Positions 15,046-15,524 of a stretch of 15,524 nucleotides of DNA are shown piece after piece. The notes below the pieces were generated by a model. The model was not told the DNA's origin. It worked only from the letters and a program-made list of their open reading frames with translations, and ran no database searches. Source of the DNA: JBDREA01 sp043820265 (GTDB lineage Archaea > Altiarchaeota > Altiarchaeia > IMC4 > JBDREA01); assembly GCA_043820265.1 (NCBI GenBank), contig JBDREA010000027.1:1-15524 (forward strand). Direction: 5' to 3'. The stretch's first letter is position 1. Each line of letters opens with the position of its first letter. The position numbers and the translations under genes were made by a program.

Positions 15046-15524
15046 TTAACTAAATTTTATCTCTGGTTTTTCGTCGACTCCGACCTTGAACCTTAAGTGC
15101 GCTCTCTTCCGGTTATCTGGGATGAGTCTTTTGTCAATTTCTGTTATTCCCATCGCTTCAAGGAGGAATTCTAGGGAATCAAGGTTACCGCTAGTTATCC
15201 TATCTAGATTCTTACCGCCGGTTATGACTGCTTTGAAGTTGTCGGGCTCTCTTCCCATGACAGTCCTCAGATCCTTGAAGACTTGGGGAAGACATTGTTC
15301 TATATAGTCCTGGGCGCTGATGGTACCGCAATGGAATCCAAAGGCTATTGCGATCTTTCTTTTGGGGTCATAGACGACCCCCAGAAAGCAGTCTGTCCCA
15401 AAAGTCTCTATCTCATGACCTTGTCCTGCGATGACTGCATCATACATTCCAAGTTCAGTATGCGATCCCCCAGGTTTAGATGATCTTTTGGGTTTTAGAA
15501 TCTCTGTCCTGCTCCAACTAGATT
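15046..15524 (-). CDS. CheD-like deamidase-fold protein (5' end outside window)
   Basis: The frame is open from the TAA at 15046-15048 to the right edge, giving at least 158 residues. An ATG at 15447 exists but falls inside a segment (TELGMYDAVIA) that resembles the first strand of CheD, so the true start is probably beyond the window. The pattern ETFGTDC, then GVVYDPKRKIAIAFGFHCG, then FKAVITGGKN resembles CheD glutamine deamidase (TLGLGSC, YDP, AH, then a Gly-Gly turn). Candidate catalytic Thr, Cys and His are present, but Thr-to-Cys is one residue shorter and Cys-to-His two longer than in Thermotoga CheD as I recall it. No chemotaxis gene is visible beside it. It may be a distant CheD-fold enzyme rather than chemotaxis CheD. 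It converges on hef with 6 bases between the stops. Confidence 0.6.
   Translation of the reverse strand, partial: SSWSRTEILKPKRSSKPGGSHTELGMYDAVIAGQGHEIETFGTDCFLGVVYDPKRKIAIAFGFHCGTISAQDYIEQCLPQVFKDLRTVMGREPDNFKAVITGGKNLDRITSGNLDSLEFLLEAMGITEIDKRLIPDNRKRAHLRFKVGVDEKPEIKFS

Overview
The window looks archaeal. It carries a full-length Hef (SF2 helicase fused to an XPF-type nuclease), a short methanogen-type thymidylate synthase and a MinD/ParA ATPase. Several genes have TATA-like boxes about 27-32 bases before their ATG and no Shine-Dalgarno sequence, which points to leaderless transcription. The Thr/Ser-rich linker near the end of a giant secreted Cys-rich protein recalls surface proteins of uncultivated DPANN or deep euryarchaeal lineages. 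That finer placement is a guess; only 'archaeon' is well supported.

Layout. (1) Positions 1-3344, minus strand: a compact three-gene operon. It encodes a small two-TM membrane protein with a cytoplasmic helical tail, a MinD-like ATPase overlapping it by 8 bases, and, 10 bases after the ATPase stop, a very long coiled-coil protein (at least 706 aa) that runs off the left edge. (2) 3447-5194, plus strand: pheA (chorismate mutase, prephenate dehydratase and ACT domains) followed after 2 bases by a six-TM SdpI/DUF1648 protein. (3) 5191-12057, minus strand: one 2288-aa gene for a secreted protein made of about 39 Cys/Trp modules. These are followed by DxDxDG calcium-type motifs, a possible beta-sandwich, an FnIII-like domain, a Thr/Ser linker and an abrupt C-terminus. 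Its stop codon overlaps the sdpI stop, and its likely T-rich terminator lies inside the sdpI coding end. (4) 12151-12783 minus, thyA, and 12841-15039 plus, hef: divergent genes placed almost symmetrically around one TATA-like element. (5) 15046 to the right edge, minus: a CheD-like deamidase-fold protein, incomplete at its 5' end.

Functionally this is a mixture of housekeeping genes (phenylalanine synthesis, dTMP synthesis, fork repair) and two less ordinary units. One is the MinD/membrane/coiled-coil operon, plausibly a membrane-linked positioning or scaffolding system. The other is the giant Cys-rich, sequon-rich exported protein, plausibly a cell-surface fibre or adhesin. No RNA genes, CRISPR arrays or insertion sequences were seen, and no gap between genes exceeds about 110 bases.
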